DNA of 64,000 nucleotides from Rahnella woolbedingensis (GTDB lineage Bacteria; Pseudomonadota; Gammaproteobacteria; Enterobacterales; Enterobacteriaceae), in NCBI RefSeq assembly GCF_003602095.1, contig NZ_RAHH01000016.1:59179-123178 (forward strand), written 5' to 3'. Position 1 is the stretch's first letter. Each line of letters starts with the position of its first letter. Below, piece after piece: positions 1-8,263 of this stretch. The translations under genes and the position numbers were made by a program. The notes beneath the pieces were generated by a model. That model had not been told where the DNA came from, searched no databases, and saw nothing but the letters and a program-made list of their open reading frames with translations.

Positions 1-675
1 AACCGCATGTTTGGCGGGCGTCACGCGCGTTTTACGCCGAACGATGAAAGCCGCCGTGCACAGGAACTCGAACAGATGATGGCGCTGTTTTACCGCAGCG
101 CGACAGCCGCAGGGACGACAGCGCGATACCACTATGATTTGCATACGGCGATCCGCGGATCAAAACATGTGCGCTTCGGGCTGTTGCCTTTGCAGGCACG
201 CCCGAAAAGCGAGGCAATGCTCACCTGGCTCAATGCCGCCGGGCTGGATGCGCTGGTGCATCACCGTTCGCCGGGCGGGACTTTCACGCATTTCAGCAGC
301 GACGTTTTTCAGGCCGACAGTTGCACGCTGGAACTGGGCAAGGCACTGCCGTTTGGCAGTAACGATCACACGCAGTTCACGGGTATCCGCCGCGCGCTGG
401 AAACACTGGTCAGCGGTGAGCCATTGCCTGCCCGTGAAGCCGCCGCGCCGCTGCTGCATTACCGCGTGGTGCAGGATGTGATCCGGTCACAGGACGATTT
501 CGAGCTGTTTGTCCCGGCGGATGCCCTGAATTTTACGGCGTTCAGCAAAGGTTTTGTTATCGCCCAGGAAAGCGGAAAAACCTACAAAGTGGAAGCAGAC
601 GAGGAAGTGGTGTTATTCCCGAATCCGAATGTCGCTTTGGGGTTGAGGGCAGGGCTGATGCTGGTGAAGATGTGA
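1..675 (+). CDS. astE: succinylglutamate desuccinylase, 3' part
   Basis: Last step of the arginine succinyltransferase (AST) pathway: hydrolyses N-succinylglutamate to succinate and glutamate. The reading frame is open to the window edge, so the gene starts upstream. The first visible residues are N-R-M-F-G-G-R-H, a conserved block about 100 residues into the roughly 320-residue family. Visible family features are the zinc-ligand histidine in YDLHTAIRGS and the catalytic glutamate in LELGKALPFG. The N-terminal H-x-x-E zinc motif lies outside the window. As the usual last gene of the ast operon it is followed by non-coding DNA and the tRNA-Ser terminator. In E. coli the gene beside the equivalent tRNA (serX) is different, so this junction is lineage-specific. 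Confidence 0.93.
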   Translation, partial: NRMFGGRHARFTPNDESRRAQELEQMMALFYRSATAAGTTARYHYDLHTAIRGSKHVRFGLLPLQARPKSEAMLTWLNAAGLDALVHHRSPGGTFTHFSSDVFQADSCTLELGKALPFGSNDHTQFTGIRRALETLVSGEPLPAREAAAPLLHYRVVQDVIRSQDDFELFVPADALNFTAFSKGFVIAQESGKTYKVEADEEVVLFPNPNVALGLRAGLMLVKM

Positions 676-757
676 TGAGTATTGGCGACAACATAAGCTG
701 AGTTACTTTCAGGTAATGGTTTTATCGACAAAAACCACTCCTGCATGAACCGAACCA

Positions 758-797
758 AAAGAAAAGGGTCCTGACTTTCATCAGGACCCTTTTCTTT
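758..797 (-). terminator. rho-independent terminator of the first tRNA-Ser gene
   Basis: A perfect 17-bp stem (AAAGAAAAGGGTCCTGA and its complement) encloses a 6-nt loop. Read on the minus strand it follows the tRNA 3' end within a few bases. The A/T-rich arms make it usable in both directions, so it can also end astE transcription from the left. Confidence 0.9.
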
Positions 798-801
798 AAT
801 A

Positions 802-891
802 TGGCGGTGAGGGAGGGGTTCGAACCCTCGATACGATTACTCGTATACACACTTTCCAGGCGTGCTCCTTCAGCCACTCAGACACCTCACC
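802..891 (-). tRNA. serX: tRNA-Ser (anticodon GGA), copy 1
   Basis: Reading the minus strand, GGTGAGG pairs with CCTCACC to form a 7-bp acceptor stem, followed by discriminator G and an encoded CCA. The anticodon loop reads CTGGAAA, giving GGA, which decodes UCU/UCC serine codons. A long variable arm typical of class II serine tRNAs and the T-loop GGTTCGAACC are present. The total is 90 nt. The position beside ghrA matches E. coli serX. It is transcribed from its own promoter at 928-956 and ends at the hairpin at 758-797. Confidence 0.97.
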
Positions 892-927
892 GTATTCGTT
901 ACAGCGCGAGCGTTGCAACGGGGCGCT

Positions 928-956
928 ACTATAGGGAGACAGCCGCGAAGGGTCAA
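928..956 (-). promoter_or_regulatory. sigma70 promoter of tRNA-Ser copy 1
   Basis: On the minus strand TTGACC (951-956) is separated by exactly 17 bp from TATAGT (928-933), followed by a GC-rich AGCGCC discriminator as expected for a stringently controlled stable-RNA promoter. The start site would be about 30 nt upstream of the tRNA. Confidence 0.85.
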
Positions 957-1041
957 GAAAATTATAGGCGTTTTGCCTCAGGCGCTCAGAGTCTGGTCAG
1001 CAGGGGGCATTACGCGGTTTTCCGGGTTTTTAAAGCGCCCA

Positions 1042-1084
1042 AAACAAAAAAGGTCCTGATTTTCATCAGAACCTTTTTTGTTTA
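1042..1084 (-). terminator. rho-independent terminator of the second tRNA-Ser gene
   Basis: Stem AAACAAAAAAGGTCCTGA / TCAGAACCTTTTTTGTTT with one C-A mismatch and a TTTTCA loop, directly downstream of the second tRNA on the minus strand. Its core resembles the terminator at 758-797, which supports duplication of the entire transcription unit. Confidence 0.88.
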
Positions 1085-1087
1085 ATG

Positions 1088-1177
1088 TGGTGGAGAGAGA
1101 GGGGTTCGAACCCTCGATACGATTGCTCATATACACACTTTCCAGGCGTGCTCCTTCAGCCACTCAGACACCTCTCC
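1088..1177 (-). tRNA. tRNA-Ser (anticodon GGA), copy 2
   Basis: Second 90-nt class II serine tRNA on the minus strand, with CCA encoded. Acceptor stem GGAGAGG / TCTCTCC includes one G-U pair, and the discriminator is A. The anticodon loop CTGGAAA again gives GGA. It differs from copy 1 only in the outer acceptor stem, the variable arm and the discriminator. It has its own promoter (1215-1243) and terminator (1042-1084). E. coli also has two genes of this isoacceptor (serW, serX) but at separate loci; here they are in tandem. Confidence 0.97.
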
Positions 1178-1214
1178 AGTCGTCCGCTGCACCGCAGTGC
1201 TGCTGACCGGCGCT

Positions 1215-1243
1215 AATGTAGGGAAAAGTCGCCTCAGCGTCAA
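1215..1243 (-). promoter_or_regulatory. sigma70 promoter of tRNA-Ser copy 2
   Basis: On the minus strand TTGACG (1238-1243) and TACATT (1215-1220) are spaced by 17 bp, followed by AGCGCCGG. The layout is the same as at copy 1 (928-956), including the GC-rich discriminator. Confidence 0.83.
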
Positions 1244-1387
1244 CCCTCTTTTTGCAGGTTCTGTGCCGTTTAGACAAACTTAGAGCAATTTGATGATTTA
1301 AAGAGCAAATAATGCCGTAAGGATGAGCAGCCGGTATCGGGTTGCAGGACATGATGATTATTGCCGTCATAACGCGTCACTCAACAC

Positions 1388-1416
1388 GCCCCGAACTCCG
1401 GGGCTTATTCTTTTTT
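1388..1416 (+). terminator. orphan plus-strand terminator upstream of ghrA
   Basis: GCCCCG, a 5-nt loop and CGGGGC, followed by TTATTCTTTTTT. This is a compact intrinsic terminator on the plus strand about 65 bp before the ghrA start. No recognised gene reads into it from 1178 onward, so it ends either a short leader (attenuator) of ghrA or a small RNA. The 300-bp interval 1178-1479 otherwise shows only the tRNA promoter. Confidence 0.7.
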
Positions 1417-1479
1417 GCGCCTCAGGCTTGCATCCCGATGATATTCAGGGAAATCTGTCTGTTCACAGGAGGTTTCCCG

Positions 1480-2421
1480 ATGAACATTATTTTTTACCAC
1501 CCTACATTTGATGCAAAGCCCTGGATTGACGGAATAACAAAAAGATTACCGCAGGCCAACGTACGTGTGTGGAATGCCAATGATCATGAACCGGCGGATT
1601 ATGCGCTGGTCTGGCGTCCGCCGTACGCCATGCTCGCGCCGCGAACAATGCTCAAAGGCATTTTCGCGCTGGGGGCGGGCGTCGATGCGATCCTCACGCA
1701 GGAACAGCGTCAGCCGGGCACTTTGCCCGCCGGTGTGCCGTTGTTGCGCCTGGAAGATACCGGCATGGCTTTGCAGATGCAGGAATATGCGCTGGCCAGC
1801 GTGCTGCGTTATTTTCGCCGGATGGACGAATATCAGCTGTTCCAGCAACAGAAACAGTGGCGTCCGCTTGCGCCGCATTCACGCAGTGAATTCACCATCG
1901 GTATTCTGGGTGCCGGCGTGCTTGGCAGCAGCGTGGCGCAGGCGCTGGTGGATATGCAGTTTACCGTGCGCAGTTGGAGTCGCAGTGCCAAGTCGCAGGA
2001 AGGCGTGCAAAGTTTCTACGGCGACGACCAGCTGTCGGCGTTTGCCAGCGGCTGTAAGGTGCTGATCAACCTGTTACCGAATACGCCGCACACCGCCGGT
2101 ATTCTCAATCATCAACTGTTCACAAATCTTTCGCATAATGCGTATCTGATTAACCTTGGCCGTGGCGGTCATCTGGTGGAAGGCGATTTGCTGCGTGCAC
2201 TCGACAGCGGGCAGCTAGCGGCGGCCACGCTCGACGTCTTTGTTGAAGAGCCGTTGCCTGGCATGCACCCGTTCTGGTCGCATCCGCGCGTGAGCATTAC
2301 GCCGCACGTCGCTGCGGATACGCTGCCGGAAGAAGCGATGGACAGCATTGTCAGCAATATTCTGGCAATAGAAGCGGGGCGGGAGCCAAAAGGGCGTGTC
2401 GATCTCGGTCGGGGTTACTGA
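1480..2421 (+). CDS. ghrA: glyoxylate/hydroxypyruvate reductase A
   Basis: NAD(P)H-dependent cytoplasmic 2-hydroxyacid dehydrogenase that reduces glyoxylate to glycolate and hydroxypyruvate to glycerate. The 313 residues match the E. coli length. The nucleotide-binding glycine motif GAGVLG is at about 144-149. The R-E-H catalytic triad is visible as Arg in NLGRGG (about 228), Glu in VEEPLP (about 257) and His in TPHVAA (about 276). The frame is open upstream to 1342, but ATG 1480 is chosen because a strong CACAGGAGG Shine-Dalgarno precedes it and the protein then aligns with family starts. The order tRNA-Ser, ghrA, ycdX, ycdY is conserved with E. coli. Confidence 0.96.
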   Translation: MNIIFYHPTFDAKPWIDGITKRLPQANVRVWNANDHEPADYALVWRPPYAMLAPRTMLKGIFALGAGVDAILTQEQRQPGTLPAGVPLLRLEDTGMALQMQEYALASVLRYFRRMDEYQLFQQQKQWRPLAPHSRSEFTIGILGAGVLGSSVAQALVDMQFTVRSWSRSAKSQEGVQSFYGDDQLSAFASGCKVLINLLPNTPHTAGILNHQLFTNLSHNAYLINLGRGGHLVEGDLLRALDSGQLAAATLDVFVEEPLPGMHPFWSHPRVSITPHVAADTLPEEAMDSIVSNILAIEAGREPKGRVDLGRGY

Positions 2422-2488
2422 CGTTCATCTGCTAACATTATAAATGCTGCGGTTATTTCGCCGTGGCAGAATACTTCAAGGAGATACC

Positions 2489-3229
2489 ATGCCGTACCCG
2501 GTTGATTTACATATGCATACCGTTGCCAGCACGCACGCCTACAGCACGTTACATGATTACATTGATGAAGCAGCAGAAAAGGGCATCAAGCTGTTCGCCA
2601 TCACCGATCATGGCCCTGATATGGCCGATGCGCCGCATTACTGGCACTTTATGAATATGCGGGTCTGGCCGCGTCTGGTGAACGGAATTGGCATCCTGCG
2701 CGGCATTGAATCGAACATCAAAAACATTCATGGTGATATCGATTGTACCGGTCCGATGCTGAAAGAAATCGACGTAATTATTGCCGGTTTCCATGAGCCG
2801 GTCATGCCACCGGTTGATAAACAAACCCATACTGCCGCGGTAATTGCGGCGATGGCGGGCGGTGAAGTGCATATTATTTCTCACCCCGGCAACCCGAAAT
2901 ACCCGATTGATATTCCGGCCGTAGCGGCAGCTGCCGCCCAATATAACGTGGCGCTTGAGCTGAATAACTCCTCGTTTATTCATTCACGCGTGGGCAGCGA
3001 GGCCAATTGCCGCGCCATTGCGCTGGCAGTCAAAGAAGCCGGTGGCTGGCTGGCGCTGGGATCTGATTCGCATATCGCCTATTCGCTGGGTGGCTTTGAG
3101 CACTGCGAACGTATCCTGCGAGAAATTGATTTCCCGGAAGATCGTATTCTGAACGTCAGCCCGCGCCGTTTCCTCGATTTTCTCGAGGCACGTGGCCGCG
3201 CGCCCATTGCCGAATTAAGCGAACTGTGA
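2489..3229 (+). CDS. ycdX: PHP-family phosphatase YcdX
   Basis: Polymerase-and-histidinol-phosphatase (PHP) domain phosphatase of 246 residues with a trinuclear metal site. Visible ligands are H8 and H10 in DLHMHT, the ITDHGPDM segment around residue 41, histidines in IISHPGN, and the aspartate in ALGSDSH near 194. In E. coli the protein is linked to swarming and is activated by the chaperone YcdY, encoded next here as well. ATG 2489 follows AAGGAG by 7 nt. The longer frame from 2444 lacks a comparable ribosome-binding site. Confidence 0.93.
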   Translation: MPYPVDLHMHTVASTHAYSTLHDYIDEAAEKGIKLFAITDHGPDMADAPHYWHFMNMRVWPRLVNGIGILRGIESNIKNIHGDIDCTGPMLKEIDVIIAGFHEPVMPPVDKQTHTAAVIAAMAGGEVHIISHPGNPKYPIDIPAVAAAAAQYNVALELNNSSFIHSRVGSEANCRAIALAVKEAGGWLALGSDSHIAYSLGGFEHCERILREIDFPEDRILNVSPRRFLDFLEARGRAPIAELSEL

Positions 3230-3290
3230 CATTGTCGCGACCAAATTGCGGGTGATTAACCCTTTTTAATTGTCTGATCAGGTTACTGTT

Positions 3291-3875
3291 ATGAATGAAT
3301 TTTCGATTGTCTGCCGCGTGCTGGGCACCTTGTTTTACCGCCAGCCGCAGGATCCGCTGCTGGTTCCGCTGTTTGGTCTGATTCAGGACGGCAAGCTGCG
3401 CGAACACTGGCCGCTGGAACAGGATGCATTGCTGGTTCGTTTGCAGGAAAGCGCGAATCCGGAAGCGCTGGCTGCCGAATTTAACCGTCTGTTTGTCGGC
3501 TCAGAATGCGCAGTTTCGCCATTGCGCAGTGATTATGTTGACGGCGCAAATGAGATGGATGTGCGCACATTCCTGCAACAGCGCGGTATGCCTTTGGGTG
3601 AAACCCCTGCTGACCATTTTGGCGGCATGTTGCTGGCGGCTTCCTGGCTGGAAGACCAGTCGCAGGAAGACGAAGTCGGCGCGCAAATCACGCTGTTTGA
3701 TGAATTCCTGTTCCCGTGGTGTGGTAAATTCCTCGGTAAAGTCGAAGCTCACGCCACCAGCGGTTTCTACCGCACGCTGTCTGAAATCTGCCGTGAAGCC
3801 TTGCAGGCCATGCGCGACGAACTCGAAGAACAGCTGCCGCCAGAGTTGGATGACGCTGAAGAAGACGACCAGTAA
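3291..3875 (+). CDS. ycdY: TorD/DmsD-family chaperone YcdY
   Basis: All-helical redox-enzyme-maturation chaperone fold, 194 residues. The N-terminal MNEFSIVCRVLGTLFYRQPQ block and the central ADHFGGMLLAASWLEDQ block are near-identical to E. coli YcdY (184 residues). It is reported to enhance YcdX phosphatase activity, and the adjacency (61 nt apart) fits a two-gene unit. Start ATG 3291 is preferred over an upstream in-frame TTG at 3270 because homologues begin at MNEF. The C-terminus carries an extra acidic tail (EEQLPPELDDAEEDDQ). Terminator 3891-3930 closes the unit. Confidence 0.9.
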   Translation: MNEFSIVCRVLGTLFYRQPQDPLLVPLFGLIQDGKLREHWPLEQDALLVRLQESANPEALAAEFNRLFVGSECAVSPLRSDYVDGANEMDVRTFLQQRGMPLGETPADHFGGMLLAASWLEDQSQEDEVGAQITLFDEFLFPWCGKFLGKVEAHATSGFYRTLSEICREALQAMRDELEEQLPPELDDAEEDDQ

Positions 3876-3890
3876 TCCTGATGACAGAAC

Positions 3891-3930
3891 GTAAAAAAGC
3901 CCGGCGGTGAGCAATCACGCCGGGCTTTTT
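3891..3930. terminator. bidirectional terminator between ycdY and yceB
   Basis: AAAAAGCCCGGCG pairs with CGCCGGGCTTTTT around a short loop. The two genes converge here, and A-runs and T-runs flank both sides, so it can serve both. Confidence 0.92.
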
Positions 3931-3961
3931 CATTACAGGTTTATATCGCAGACAGTTAACG

Positions 3962-4525
3962 TTAGTCGGTGAACGGAATAACCAGTTCGCCCGGTTTCAC
4001 TTCTATGCCTTTCGCCAGTTTCTTAGCCATCGCCTCGCCTTTGCTGTGATCGCCATTGAGCACGTAAGCCGGACGCTGGTTGAAATAGGTGTTCAGCGAA
4101 TTGTTCAGATAAGGCATCAGGCCTTTCATCACATTATCCATTTTTTCCGGCTTGATGGTGTAATCCACCACCTGCATATCACGCAGGAAAATGGCACCTT
4201 TCTCATGGTCATACGTCGGATGCGCTTTCAGTGTAAGGTGCATATCGGCTTTTTGCGGGCCGAACAATGAAGAGATATCAACATGCGCATCGCCGGTCAG
4301 GGTTACGACGCCCGGTTCTGCGCGGCCAATCTGGCTGCTGAGATTGGACAGAACCAGTTTTGCATCAACTAACCCCGGAACGCCGAGTTGCTTCTCGAAG
4401 TTGTTGTTTTTCTGCAGGTAATCGTTGACCTGTTGCTCGCTGATTGTGTATTGCGTCAGCTGATTACAACCGCTCAGTAAACTGGCGCACATCAGAATTG
4501 CGGCACCCAGAAATCGCTTTGTCAT
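3962..4525 (-). CDS. yceB: DUF1439 lipoprotein YceB
   Basis: Predicted membrane-anchored lipoprotein of 187 residues. The signal peptide ends in the lipobox L-S-G-C with the acylated cysteine at about residue 20. The mature part has the conserved QLTQYTISEQQ opening and the KKLAKGIEVKPGELVIPFTD ending, nearly identical to E. coli YceB. The family has a lipid-binding-type fold and no firmly assigned role. It lies upstream of grxB and mdtH as in E. coli but is separated from grxB by an ERIC element. Confidence 0.93.
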   Translation of the reverse strand: MTKRFLGAAILMCASLLSGCNQLTQYTISEQQVNDYLQKNNNFEKQLGVPGLVDAKLVLSNLSSQIGRAEPGVVTLTGDAHVDISSLFGPQKADMHLTLKAHPTYDHEKGAIFLRDMQVVDYTIKPEKMDNVMKGLMPYLNNSLNTYFNQRPAYVLNGDHSKGEAMAKKLAKGIEVKPGELVIPFTD

Positions 4526-4645
4526 TCTTCCCTCATTACGTAAATGCTAGTTTGTCAGCATGACCGCTAAGCGGACAGGCTCCAATCAGACAACGCTGAT
4601 TAGCCTAAGTGCCGGAGGAAGGGAAGAAAAGGGAAATAGAAAAAT

Positions 4646-4770
4646 AAGCCCTAATAATTCCCGTTGCAGGAAGGCGGTAAACGAAGGAGTCCCGATGAGC
4701 CGACTAAAGTCAGTGATTCGGGTGACCGGGCGCCGCCAACGCATCTGCAACGGGAAGTATGACGGGCTTA
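4646..4770. repeat. ERIC (IRU) element 1
   Basis: About 125 bp matching the enterobacterial repetitive intergenic consensus: GTTGCAGGAAGGCGG near the left end, AAGTCAGTGATTCGGGTGA in the centre (the ERIC2-primer-like segment), then GCCAACGCATCTGCAAC and GAAGTATGACGGG at the right. The ends are inverted repeats (AAGCCC..ATTCCCGTTGC against GCAACGGGAAGT..GGGCTTA). The right end coincides with the grxB stop codon at 4768-4770. The element fills most of the yceB-grxB gap and creates a false plus-strand frame at 4560-4787. Confidence 0.9.
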
Positions 4771-5415
4771 GCTCGCGAGACGAGTAAAGAGGTTTACCTG
4801 CGTCTGCTTCGCCATATTGTCGCGATAAGCCTGTACACGCGAAGGCCAGTCAATGCCTTGTACAATCGACAGCGAACGCAGCAAAGGCCACAGATTAATA
4901 TCATCTTCGGACAGCTCGCCGTTCACCGCGTTCGGCTCAACGATCAGCTTGTCGAGCGCGCGCAAATCCTGACTGATTTTCTTCACCAGACCTTCGGAAT
5001 GCTGCAGGTGTTCCGCGAAACTGCCGCTGGCGGCCTGTTTTTTATCAGAGAAGTATTTACGCGCTTCCGGTGTGGAGAATTCTTCCAGCGGTGCGGCCGC
5101 AAAGCGCGGCAGCAGCAAACGTCCGGTGTATTCAGAAACATGACGCAGCCAGGTGGCAATCGACGCATTCAGCGGACCGGTCAGCAGCGGCTTACCGTCA
5201 CTTTTATCAATGTAATGCACGATATCCATGCTTTCAGGCATGAAGCCGCCATCGGCTTTTTGCAGGATAGGGACCATCTTTTTGCCCACCATCGAAACCG
5301 GCGTTTTTTCGTCGTCATTGAGCAGTACTTTGATCTCAACCGGGATGTTCTTCAGACCGAAGATCATGCGTGCTTTCACACAGAAAGGGCAATGTTCGTA
5401 AACGTAAAGTCTCAT
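4768..5415 (-). CDS. grxB: glutaredoxin 2
   Basis: Two-domain GST-like glutaredoxin of 215 residues that reduces protein and glutathione mixed disulfides in the cytoplasm. The active site C9-P-F-C12 sits in the N-terminal thioredoxin fold, followed by the helical C-terminal domain. Length and sequence match E. coli GrxB. The stop codon lies exactly at the edge of ERIC element 1, so any co-transcribed 3' UTR includes the ERIC hairpin. Confidence 0.96.
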   Translation of the reverse strand: MRLYVYEHCPFCVKARMIFGLKNIPVEIKVLLNDDEKTPVSMVGKKMVPILQKADGGFMPESMDIVHYIDKSDGKPLLTGPLNASIATWLRHVSEYTGRLLLPRFAAAPLEEFSTPEARKYFSDKKQAASGSFAEHLQHSEGLVKKISQDLRALDKLIVEPNAVNGELSEDDINLWPLLRSLSIVQGIDWPSRVQAYRDNMAKQTQVNLFTRLAS

Positions 5416-5533
5416 AGTTCGTGGCTCCTGTTATCGCCGGCGGTGACCTGTAGGGTGCATGAAAACTGCCGGATGTAGGTTCGGATTTTATCTAACTATA
5501 AGATTCAGTATGGGTAATTTAGGGGTGGAGATC

Positions 5534-5559
5534 AAACCGCGTTCCTAAAAACGCGGTTT
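5534..5559 (-). terminator. terminator-like hairpin after mdtH
   Basis: AAACCGCGTT and AACGCGGTTT form a perfect 10-bp stem 22 bp downstream of the mdtH stop. The following T-run is short, so efficiency is uncertain. Confidence 0.6.
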
Positions 5560-5581
5560 ACATCAGAGGATTGAATGAAGA

Positions 5582-6787
5582 TCAGCCGCCGCTGAGCATG
5601 GCCGGTTCGATGCGGCGCAGATTGAATTGCCAGTACAGGCCGGTAAGGGTGATAAAACCGACGACGGCGAGCAGAAACCACGGTAACTGAGGCAGTTGCA
5701 GCGCCCGGCCGGTGTCGTACATCCAGCCACCGCCGGTGTAACCAATCACGCCCCCCAGTGCCAGTCCGAGACGGCTGAAGCCCATGTAACTGCCGCGGGC
5801 ACGGGCGTCCGCCAGTGATGCACTGAGCGTTTCACGCGCCGGTTCGGCAATAATTGAGCCGATATAGAAAAAGCCAATCAGCAGTAATAGCGGGTTGATC
5901 GAAGTGACCAGTCCGACCGGCAACAGGCTGAGCGTCATGACCAGCAATCCAAACATCAGACGCTGCTCGAGGCGGAACCGTTTTTCGCTCCAGCGGGCAA
6001 TCGGATATAAAAACGTTAAAGACAGTACGGCTTCGATGGCATACATCCATTTCACTGCCGACGGACTACCTGCGACATCATTGACCGCGATAGGCAGCAT
6101 CAGCATGACCTGTACGGTCAGCATGTAATAGCCGGTGAGCGTCAGGACATACGTCAGAAAACGACGGTCGCGGAGTACGCGCATCATGCCTTCGCGCATC
6201 GGTGTTCGCATAGTGGAAATACGGTAGGCGGGTAACAGCCAGGCATTACAGGCTGCGGCCAGACAAAAAATAGCGGCACCCGCCCAGCAGACATAGTGAA
6301 AATCGTATTGCAACAGCCAACTGCCAATCAGTGCGCCAATAACGGCACCGGCGCTGTCCTGCATCATCATCAGGGAGAAGAAGCGGCTGCGCTCATGCGG
6401 ACGGGTCAGTTTGATGACCAGCGCAGTACGCGGTGGATCAAATAAGGTGCCGCCGAGGCCGGAGAGGATACACGAGCTGACTAAAATCCAGGCTTCATCG
6501 GCCATCGCCATGGTGGCAAAGCCGGCAGCACGTAATAACATGCCGGTGATAATCATCGGTTTTGCGCCAAACCGGTCAGCGATCGCTCCGCCAAAAATGC
6601 CTAATCCCTGTTGCGTAAGCTGGCGTACACCCAGCGCCAGACCCACAACCATCGCCGCCCAGCCAAGTTGATCAACAAATCGGATTGAGATCAACGGAAA
6701 AACGACGAAAAAGCCTAAAATAACCAGCGCGTTGTCTAATAACAGAAAATACTTACCCAAGCTCCGAGCTTGTGATACCAGAGACAT
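5582..6787 (-). CDS. mdtH: MFS multidrug efflux transporter MdtH
   Basis: Proton-driven major facilitator of 401 residues with about 12 hydrophobic segments (first at roughly 15-35). The loop 2-3 signature reads [12 protein letters not shown] near residues 61-72. The ending [11 protein letters not shown] is close to E. coli MdtH (402 residues), which confers quinolone resistance when overproduced. It is divergent from rimJ with 212 bp between the starts, as in E. coli. Confidence 0.94.
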   Translation of the reverse strand: MSLVSQARSLGKYFLLLDNALVILGFFVVFPLISIRFVDQLGWAAMVVGLALGVRQLTQQGLGIFGGAIADRFGAKPMIITGMLLRAAGFATMAMADEAWILVSSCILSGLGGTLFDPPRTALVIKLTRPHERSRFFSLMMMQDSAGAVIGALIGSWLLQYDFHYVCWAGAAIFCLAAACNAWLLPAYRISTMRTPMREGMMRVLRDRRFLTYVLTLTGYYMLTVQVMLMLPIAVNDVAGSPSAVKWMYAIEAVLSLTFLYPIARWSEKRFRLEQRLMFGLLVMTLSLLPVGLVTSINPLLLLIGFFYIGSIIAEPARETLSASLADARARGSYMGFSRLGLALGGVIGYTGGGWMYDTGRALQLPQLPWFLLAVVGFITLTGLYWQFNLRRIEPAMLSGG

Positions 6788-6999
6788 GCTTCACCATGAG
6801 CGATTATTTGTATCCTGTCCGGCAGATACGTAAGGGAGAAAAGACGCTTCCAGTCTGAACCGGAAACTGGCATTTAGATAGGGCGCTATTGATAATATTT
6901 TTTTATCGTCAAGCCGCGTTCTGACTGGCAGAATTAGCGATGATCTGTCGTTTCCTATAAATTCTATTTATCGACCCATGCGGGATGTGGAGGGAAGGG

Positions 7000-7587
7000 A
7001 TGTTTGGCTACAAATCTGCCGTGCCAAAGGTGCGGCTTACCACTGACCGGATGGTTCTGCGCCTGGTTCATGACCGTGATGCGCACCGGCTGGCTGAGTA
7101 CTACGCCGAGAATCGTGCGTTTCTGAAACCCTGGGAACCGGTCAGGGATGAAAGCCATTGTTATCCCTCCGGATGGCAGGCGCGTCTCGGCCTGATTACC
7201 GAGATGCAAAAACAGGGCAGTGCGTATTACTTTATTCTGCTCGACCCCGATGAAAACCGGGTAATGGGCGTGGCGAATTTTAGCAACGTGCTGCGTGGCT
7301 CTTTCCACGCCTGCTTCCTTGGGTATTCGCTCGGTCAGGAATGGCAGGGCAAAGGCCTGATGCAGGAAGCGTTGCAAACCCTCATCCGCTATATGCAACG
7401 CCAGCAAAAGATGCACCGCATCATGGCGAATTACATGCCACACAATAAACGCAGTGGTCAGTTGCTTGAGCGTCTCGGGTTTGAACGTGAAGGCTACGCG
7501 AAAGACTATTTGCTGATCGACGGCAAATGGCAGGATCACGTACTGACGGCGTTAACCTGGCAAGAATGGACACCCCCGTCCCGATAA
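7000..7587 (+). CDS. rimJ: ribosomal protein S5 alanine N-acetyltransferase
   Basis: GNAT-fold enzyme of 195 residues that acetylates the N-terminus of ribosomal protein S5. The acetyl-CoA loop is in the [14 protein letters not shown] segment, and the blocks [24 protein letters not shown] (89-115) and [19 protein letters not shown] match E. coli RimJ closely. ATG 7000 follows GGAGGGAAGGG and gives the family start MFGY, so the five-codon-longer start is discarded. yceH follows after 10 bp, indicating co-transcription. Confidence 0.95.
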   Translation: MFGYKSAVPKVRLTTDRMVLRLVHDRDAHRLAEYYAENRAFLKPWEPVRDESHCYPSGWQARLGLITEMQKQGSAYYFILLDPDENRVMGVANFSNVLRGSFHACFLGYSLGQEWQGKGLMQEALQTLIRYMQRQQKMHRIMANYMPHNKRSGQLLERLGFEREGYAKDYLLIDGKWQDHVLTALTWQEWTPPSR

Positions 7588-7597
7588 GGAGAGCAGT

Positions 7598-8251
7598 ATG
7601 AAACACGAACTCAGCGCCCGGGAGGCCCGTGTCGTGGGCTGTATGCTTGAAAAACAGCTCACCACGCCAGAACAATATCCGATGACCCTCAACGGCCTGA
7701 CCACGGCCTGCAATCAGAAAACCAACCGCGAGCCGGTGATGGAACTGAGCGAAAGCGAGGTGCAGCAAACGCTGGATTTACTGCTGCGCAAACACTTCAT
7801 CCGCACCCTGAGCGGTTCGCGGACCATGAAATATGAGCACCGTTTCTGTAATTCCGAATTTGGTAATCTTAAATTTTCCCCGCAGGAAGTGGCGGTGGTC
7901 ACCACGCTGTTGCTGCGTGGCGCACAGACGCCGGGTGAATTACGCACCCGCACTAACCGTCTGCATGATTTCTCTGACGTTGCCGAAGTGGAACAAACGC
8001 TGACTGAGCTGACGAACCGTGAAGACGGCCCGTTCTGCGTGCGTCTCGCCCGCGAGCCGGGCAAACGCGAAAGCCGCTATATGCATCTGTTCAGCGGTGA
8101 AGTCAGCAATGTGGCCAGTGCCGCTGAAGAACCGTTGTTCAGTGCCGCGCCGGAAAGTGCCGGTCTGGCGGCGCGCGTGGAAACGCTGGAAGCGGAAGTC
8201 GCTGAGCTGAAACAACGTCTGGAAAATCTTCTGCAACATCTGGCCGATTAA
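7598..8251 (+). CDS. yceH: DUF480 protein YceH
   Basis: Two tandem winged-helix-like DUF480 modules (about residues 1-80 and 85-165) followed by a C-terminal coiled coil (about 187-215, heptads [19 protein letters not shown]). The 217 residues match E. coli YceH. Its biochemical role is not established and no DNA target is evident here. It sits between rimJ and yceM with 10-12 bp gaps in a probable rimJ-yceH-yceM operon. Confidence 0.92.
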   Translation: MKHELSAREARVVGCMLEKQLTTPEQYPMTLNGLTTACNQKTNREPVMELSESEVQQTLDLLLRKHFIRTLSGSRTMKYEHRFCNSEFGNLKFSPQEVAVVTTLLLRGAQTPGELRTRTNRLHDFSDVAEVEQTLTELTNREDGPFCVRLAREPGKRESRYMHLFSGEVSNVASAAEEPLFSAAPESAGLAARVETLEAEVAELKQRLENLLQHLAD

Positions 8252-8263
8252 AAGGAGCGGATT

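Noticed and set aside
802..1177. tRNA-Ser genes as an integration site for a genomic island
   Set aside because: Serine tRNA genes are common attachment sites, but no integrase, no direct repeat of the tRNA 3' end and no foreign-looking genes are found beside them; ghrA-ycdX-ycdY follow as in E. coli.
4560..4787. Plus-strand 75-codon frame between yceB and grxB
   Set aside because: It lies almost wholly inside ERIC element 1, whose palindromic repeats give spurious frames, and it overlaps the grxB 3' end.
4759..5478. Plus-strand frame of 239 codons opposite grxB
   Set aside because: Antisense to the full grxB gene; grxB is unambiguous by its CPFC motif and length.
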